This document shows positions 16,444 to 19,876 of a stretch of 19,876 nt of DNA, piece after piece; within the stretch, counting starts at the first letter, position 1; each line of letters begins with the position of its first letter. The position numbers were made by a program, and so were the translations under genes. The DNA is from JAQVYB01 sp964490935 (GTDB taxonomy: Bacteria; Verrucomicrobiota; Kiritimatiellia; RZYC01): contig CAZBEO010000061.1 of assembly GCA_964490935.1 (NCBI GenBank), forward strand, positions 1 through 19,876, in the 5' to 3' direction. A model generated the notes under the pieces. That model ran no database searches, was not told the DNA's origin, and saw only the letters and a program-made list of their open reading frames with translations.

Positions 16444-16468
16444 GGCTCGCGGGGACGCTCGCCCTCCC
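16444..16468 (-). repeat. REP-like hairpin with central mismatches
   Basis: On plus: GGCTCGCG (16444-16451), GGGA, CGCTCGCC (16456-16463), CTCCC. On minus this reads GGGAG + stem + TCCC + stem, as in the two elements before fmt. Two central base pairs are mismatched (tandem G-A on the minus strand); the other six pair. Confidence 0.7.
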
Positions 16469-16483
16469 GGGAGGAATAAAGGT

Positions 16484-16532
16484 GATGCGCTGTGGGTATG
16501 CTGCTGCAATGGTGCATTCACCACAGCGTATC
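16484..16532. repeat. 12-bp inverted repeat in the MORN-glycoamylase spacer
   Basis: GATGCGCTGTGG (16484-16495) and CCACAGCGTATC (16521-16532) can form a 12-bp stem with one G-U pair on the plus strand, around a 25-nt loop. No U tract follows, so it is not a standard terminator. Role unknown. Confidence 0.5.
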
Positions 16533-16544
16533 CGCTGTTGTTCA

Positions 16545-16583
16545 CTAGCAGGATGGCGGGCCAAAAGCCCGACGGCCTGCTAG
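16545..16583. repeat. stem-loop spanning the MORN stop codon
   Basis: CTAGCAGG (16545-16552) and CCTGCTAG (16576-16583) form a perfect 8-bp outer stem. An inner GGGC / GCCC stem (16558-16561, 16567-16570) lies within it. The TAG of the MORN gene (16582-16580) is inside the outer stem. There is no U tract; it might protect the transcript 3' end or attenuate read-through. Confidence 0.55.
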
Positions 16584-17455
16584 TTGGCGGCGGGAGCGGG
16601 GAATCGTTCTTTTTTCCCGTCGGCCCAGTAATACCAGCCGTCGGAAGGCTGACCATCCAGGTAGGCACCCTCATAGCGGTCGCCGTTGGCCCAGAAGAAC
16701 TTGCCCTTTCCGCCAGCCTTGTCGTCCTTCCATTCGCCCGTGTACTTGTCTCCATTGGCGGCCTGGTAGGTGCCTTTTCCTTCGCGGCGTCCATCTTTCC
16801 ACTCGCCGTCGTATTTGTCACCCTGCGGGGTTTTGAAGAGGCCCTTTCCGGTGCGCGCACCGTCCATCCATCGGCCTTGATACTGATCGCCGTTGGCCCA
16901 GATGAATATGCCGGTTCCGTTGACATTGTCGTTTTGCCATTCGCCAGCATAGGAGTCGCCGGATACCATGGTGAAGGTGCCCTGTCCATGGCGTTTTCCT
17001 TCGCGCCACTCGCCTTCATACTTGTCGCCGTTGGCCCAAGTGAATATGCCGGTTCCGTTTCGTTTGTCGTTTTGATATTCTCCGGCATAGGTGTTGCCGT
17101 TGGCCCAGGTGAAGGTGCCTTTCCCGTGAACTTTTCCGGCTTTCCATTGTCCGGTGTATTGGTCACCGTTGCTGATGAAATAGGTTCCTTCGCCATCGAG
17201 ATCGCCCCGCGCGAACGAGCCGTTGTAGGTATCGCCATCGGCCCAGGTGTAGGCTCCCGATCCATCCGGAATGCCGTTCTTGAATTCGCCTTCGTAGGCA
17301 TCGCGTCCGACGGCTTTCCCGACGCCATGGGCGAGGCCCTGTTCATTGGTGGCTCCTTCGTATTGACCTGCCAGATCGGCATCCATTACGGGGCTTTGTG
17401 CAAAAACGATGCCGGCCGCCAAAAGGCCCGCTGCGATAAGGGATATTTTTTTCAT
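16580..17455 (-). CDS. exported MORN-repeat protein
   Basis: A 291-aa protein with a signal peptide (MKKISLIAAGLLAAG, cleavage near FAQ) and about ten MORN repeats of 23 residues (pattern GDxYxGEWxxGxxxGxGxFxWAN) from ~40 to 275, then a short tail. MORN repeats form beta-hairpin strips that bind lipid or protein; exported ones are less usual. Repeats 3-4 and 5-6 resemble each other as pairs (KxHGxGTFT.. then NGTGIF.WAN), suggesting a two-repeat duplication. The ATG at 17455 lies 2 nt past the TGA of the STAS gene and has no Shine-Dalgarno, so it is probably translated by re-initiation; a TTG at 17461 is a less likely alternative start. Its function alongside a STAS protein is unknown. Confidence 0.88.
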   Translation of the reverse strand: MKKISLIAAGLLAAGIVFAQSPVMDADLAGQYEGATNEQGLAHGVGKAVGRDAYEGEFKNGIPDGSGAYTWADGDTYNGSFARGDLDGEGTYFISNGDQYTGQWKAGKVHGKGTFTWANGNTYAGEYQNDKRNGTGIFTWANGDKYEGEWREGKRHGQGTFTMVSGDSYAGEWQNDNVNGTGIFIWANGDQYQGRWMDGARTGKGLFKTPQGDKYDGEWKDGRREGKGTYQAANGDKYTGEWKDDKAGGKGKFFWANGDRYEGAYLDGQPSDGWYYWADGKKERFPAPAAN

Positions 17456-17457
17456 AA

Positions 17458-17793
17458 TCAAACGTGGGCCAGGGCCTCTTCGGGGGTCTTGTAGAATTCG
17501 AACATCGAGGAGAATCCGGAAATGTCGAAGATTTCTTTCACGGATCCGTGTACGTGGCAGAAGAGTAGTTTTCCGCCCGCCGCTTTCAGCTTTTTAGAGA
17601 CCAGCAAAATGCTGCGCAGTCCGGCGCTGCTGAGGTATTCCAGTTTTTCGAGGTCGGCGACGATATAGACGGACCCTTTGTCGATCCATTTCTGACACTG
17701 GGCCTCGAAATTCGGTGCCATGGAGGCATCCATTCTGCCGGAAGTCTCGATGAAAACAGCATTCTCCGTCAATTTGTTGCATTGAAGTTCCAC
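17458..17793 (-). CDS. STAS-domain anti-anti-sigma factor (SpoIIAA/RsbV-like)
   Basis: A 111-aa cytoplasmic single-domain STAS protein. It starts with GTG; AGGAG lies 8 nt upstream and supports that choice. The phosphoacceptor is likely Ser56 in LEYLSSAGLRSILL, matching SpoIIAA Ser58 in its DSSG loop. The final strands (GGKLLFCHVHGSVKEIFDISGF) are typical. In partner-switching circuits the unphosphorylated form binds an anti-sigma kinase and frees the sigma factor or other target; a PP2C phosphatase removes the phosphate. Such a phosphatase is encoded divergently at 17985. A MORN gene follows directly and is probably co-translated. No anti-sigma kinase is in the window. Confidence 0.94.
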   Translation of the reverse strand: MELQCNKLTENAVFIETSGRMDASMAPNFEAQCQKWIDKGSVYIVADLEKLEYLSSAGLRSILLVSKKLKAAGGKLLFCHVHGSVKEIFDISGFSSMFEFYKTPEEALAHV

Positions 17794-17832
17794 GGCGTAG
17801 TCTCCTGATTTAGAACCATCATTTAAGTTGAA

Positions 17833-17863
17833 CGGCTATACATTAGCCATTCATCCGGCTATA
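17833..17863. promoter_or_regulatory. CGGCTATA direct repeats in the STAS/PP2C divergent spacer
   Basis: CGGCTATA occurs at 17833-17840 and 17856-17863, 23 bp apart, with an inverted TAGCC (17844-17848) between them. Spacing near two helix turns and a position between divergent genes suggest an operator, but no regulator is known. Confidence 0.35.
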
Positions 17864-17869
17864 TATCAA
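17840..17869 (-). promoter_or_regulatory. candidate promoter for STAS-MORN
   Basis: On the minus strand TTGATA (17869-17864) and TAATGT (17845-17840) are 18 nt apart, giving a leader of about 40 nt before the GTG start. It overlaps the CGGCTATA repeats. Consensus match by eye only. Confidence 0.3.
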
Positions 17870-17984
17870 ATAGAAATGCACACTAATTACTGCAAAACAC
17901 TGCTTTTAAAACGAGATGACCCTGTGATAAATTCAACTGGTTTGCAGCGTGTGCATACCGAAGAAACGGGAGTACGGGTGAGAT

Positions 17985-19658
17985 ATGTCGGAACGGGATG
18001 ATTTTTCAACCACAATGCGCATTGATATCACGGCCCATATGCCGGACTCATCGGAGTTGCAGGTAGCCCGCCGACCCCCGACCGTGCGGCTCATGCCCGC
18101 CCGGACGCCGGTGAAAAACGAAACGCAACTGATTGGCGGGAAGGATTTTCACGAGCTGCTTCAGAATCTCTATGACGGTGCCATCATTACCCGATTAGAC
18201 GGAACCATTTCCAGCGCCAATGTGCGCGCTCTCTGTTTCTTCAATTTCTCGAAGTCGGAAATCTGCGGAAAGCGAATCAACGAGATCATTCTGGGTGCGG
18301 ATTCAGCTCTGCTGACGACCATCATGGAAAATCTGAAGAACAATCAGTTTACGCTGATTCAAGCCTTCTGCATCCGCAAAGACGAATCGGTTTTCCCGGC
18401 GGAAATATCGGTGAACCGACTGCATTTATCCAACGCGGATTATCTCAGCTTTTTTGTACGCGACATCACGCTGCGCCGGGAAGCGGAGGATCAGTTGCGT
18501 ACCGGGTACAACGCCATTCAGAACTCCGCCAGCGGCATTGCCATTGCGGACCTGAAGGCCAACATGGTGTATTATAATTTTTCGATGCGGTCCCTGCTTG
18601 GTTTGCAGGACGGCGACTCCGCCAAACACAACCTGCGCGAATATCTGGTAGAAGAACCGATGCTCGATGATCTGATTTCGGCCATAAATCGGCGGGAATG
18701 TTGGCGCGGTGAGCTGAAGATGCGCCGGCAAAATCAAACCCGTTTCTATGTCAATGCCTCTGTTGCCCCGAACATCAATGCCGATGGCGAGACCACCGGC
18801 ATGGTGATATCACTGGTGGATGTCAGCGAACAGAAGGCCGCTCAGGAGCAGTTGGAGCATTATGCGCTGGAGTTGAGCGACCGAAACCGCCAGATGGAAG
18901 ACGATTTGCTGATGGCGCGTGAAATTCAGGAAGCTCTGCTGCCCCGGGAATATCCTGTTTTTGCGCCGGAGAACGGACGGCAGATAGAGTTTGCTCATGT
19001 CTATTTTCCCAGCGGCGAAGTGGGTGGCGACTTCTTCAACGTGTTTCGCATTTCGGATCACGAGGTGGGCATCTTCGTATGCGATGTGATGGGGCACGGG
19101 ATGCGCGCGGCACTGGTGGTGGCCACCATTCGCGGGTTGATCGAACAACTCTCCGAACAGGCCTCGGATCCGGGGGCGTTCCTGACGAATCTGAACAATG
19201 CCTACAACGGCATCTTCGAAAAAATGAAGGATGTGACCTTCGCGACGGCCTTTTACGGCATGGTGAATGTCGTTACCGGAGAAATGCGTTATGTGAGCGC
19301 GGGGCATCCGCCGCCCATGCTCTTAAATGAGAGTACCGGTAAAGTGACCGATCTGGATATCACTGAGAATGCCGCGAAGGGGCCGGCGATCGGCCTCTTT
19401 GATCAGGTTGTATTCAATCATGCCACCCAGACGCTCCGGCAGGATGAATTGCTGGTGATCTATACCGATGGCCTCTCGGAAGAGGTCAACCGCGTCAATG
19501 AGTACTATGAAAATAATCGGATGAAGGAATTTCTCTCTTCGCAAGCCGGGCGCGAGCCTCAGGAAATTCTACGCGGGATGGCGAAAGACGCCTTGGCCTT
19601 CTCCGGAAACCGGGAATATGCCGATGATGTCTGCCTGGTCACGGTGAAGCTCTCCTGA
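17985..19658 (+). CDS. PAS-PAS-PP2C serine phosphatase (RsbU/SpoIIE family)
   Basis: A 557-aa cytoplasmic protein without membrane segments. A disordered N-terminus (~1-45) is followed by a PAS domain (~52-165, FHELLQNLYDGAIITRLDGTI ending FVRDITLRREAE) and a second PAS (~168-280, ending VISLVDVSEQKAAQ). A coiled-coil linker (~283-312) leads into the SpoIIE-type PP2C domain (~313-557). Metal-binding aspartates are in place: Asp349 (GEVGGDFF), Asp367 (CDVMGHG), Asp495 (YTDGLSEE) and Asp547/548 (YADDVCL). The AREIQEALLP switch motif (311-320) is typical. It probably dephosphorylates a STAS protein, and the one encoded divergently is the obvious candidate. The PAS ligand or cofactor is not evident. 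GGGTGAG lies just before the ATG. Confidence 0.95.
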   Translation: MSERDDFSTTMRIDITAHMPDSSELQVARRPPTVRLMPARTPVKNETQLIGGKDFHELLQNLYDGAIITRLDGTISSANVRALCFFNFSKSEICGKRINEIILGADSALLTTIMENLKNNQFTLIQAFCIRKDESVFPAEISVNRLHLSNADYLSFFVRDITLRREAEDQLRTGYNAIQNSASGIAIADLKANMVYYNFSMRSLLGLQDGDSAKHNLREYLVEEPMLDDLISAINRRECWRGELKMRRQNQTRFYVNASVAPNINADGETTGMVISLVDVSEQKAAQEQLEHYALELSDRNRQMEDDLLMAREIQEALLPREYPVFAPENGRQIEFAHVYFPSGEVGGDFFNVFRISDHEVGIFVCDVMGHGMRAALVVATIRGLIEQLSEQASDPGAFLTNLNNAYNGIFEKMKDVTFATAFYGMVNVVTGEMRYVSAGHPPPMLLNESTGKVTDLDITENAAKGPAIGLFDQVVFNHATQTLRQDELLVIYTDGLSEEVNRVNEYYENNRMKEFLSSQAGREPQEILRGMAKDALAFSGNREYADDVCLVTVKLS

Positions 19659-19675
19659 GTCACTCTTTTTGCGTT

Positions 19676-19696
19676 TTCCAATGGTTGGAACTTTTT
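19676..19696 (+). terminator. weak candidate terminator after the PP2C gene
   Basis: TTCCAA-TGG-TTGGAA is a perfect 6-bp stem with a 3-nt loop, followed by CTTTTT (19691-19696). It lies 17 nt past the stop. The stem is AT-rich and short, so strength is uncertain. Confidence 0.45.
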
Positions 19697-19736
19697 CAGG
19701 GAGTGGTTTTAGGCGTTTGTTTTTTGGCGCGGAAGG

Positions 19737-19876
19737 TCAGGCGGAGGGGTGGCCCAGGACTTCGTGGATGACGCGGCTGAGGGTGGCGTGGCGATAGGGT
19801 TTCTCTATGAAGGCGGCCAGACCTTGTTCGAGCAGCGGACGCATGTCGTTCTGTCCGGTGAAGCCGGAGACCATGA
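19737..19876 (-). CDS. C-terminal end of a response-regulator receiver domain (partial)
   Basis: The last 45 residues of a gene that enters from the right edge on the minus strand and stops at 19737-19739. The peptide includes MVSGFTGQND, EQGLAAFIEKPY and ATLSRVIHEVLG. This matches the end of a REC domain: the beta-4/alpha-4 region, the conserved Lys-Pro (here KPY) after beta-5, and helix alpha-5. A REC domain at the very C-terminus is typical of hybrid histidine kinases, but a standalone regulator is also possible. The fragment converges on the PP2C gene, 78 nt apart. Confidence 0.75.
   Translation of the reverse strand, partial: MVSGFTGQNDMRPLLEQGLAAFIEKPYRHATLSRVIHEVLGHPSA

Noticed and set aside
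16393..17494. Long open frames (329 and 355 aa) overlapping the MORN gene on both strands
   Set aside because: The 69-bp periodicity of the MORN repeats keeps other frames free of stops; their low-complexity repeated peptides mirror the MORN code and lack independent support.

Overview
The window is a stretch of bacterial chromosome with a 100-N assembly gap at its left end. Gene content and style point to the PVC group, most likely a Verrucomicrobiota or Kiritimatiellota member. The signs are secreted multidomain glycoside hydrolases, abundant intergenic hairpin repeats, Gram-negative outer-membrane features, and a PhoH / 7TM-HD / YbeY / CorC housekeeping block. The phylum is inferred from style and is not proven.

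Layout. 1-354: a ~99-bp tandem array of paired GC-rich hairpins, interrupted by the gap, then a strong minus-strand terminator. 379-3057 (minus): a two-gene secreted carbohydrate-active unit, made of a clan-A (GH2-type) glycosidase followed by a small jelly-roll protein. 3171-8289 (minus): phoH - 7TM-HD phosphodiesterase - ybeY - corC/hlyC, tightly packed with start/stop overlaps. 8412-10300 (plus): an outer-membrane beta-barrel protein and an exported TPR protein. 10301-10670: a gene-free, repeat-rich spacer with a candidate promoter. 10671-13823 (plus): fmt then recQ. 13836-16400 (minus): a large secreted glycoamylase-family (PF10091/GH144-like) enzyme with two appended jelly-roll domains. 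16580-17793 (minus): a STAS anti-anti-sigma protein directly followed by an exported MORN-repeat protein. 17985-19658 (plus, divergent): a PAS-PAS-PP2C (RsbU/SpoIIE-type) phosphatase. 19737-19876 (minus): the C-terminal end of a response-regulator receiver domain, cut by the window edge.

How they fit together. The two glycosidase loci look like polysaccharide-degradation functions and share one accessory jelly-roll domain type. The phoH-ybeY block serves ribosome/RNA quality control and (through the HD protein) probably cyclic di-AMP turnover. STAS plus PP2C phosphatase form the output half of a partner-switching circuit; no anti-sigma kinase is in view. The most unusual sequence-level signal is a family of hairpins with the layout GGAG (or GGAC) + 8-bp stem + 3-4 nt loop. 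Their stems vary by compensatory changes and they often sit as inverted pairs, which is the layout of REP/BIME elements.
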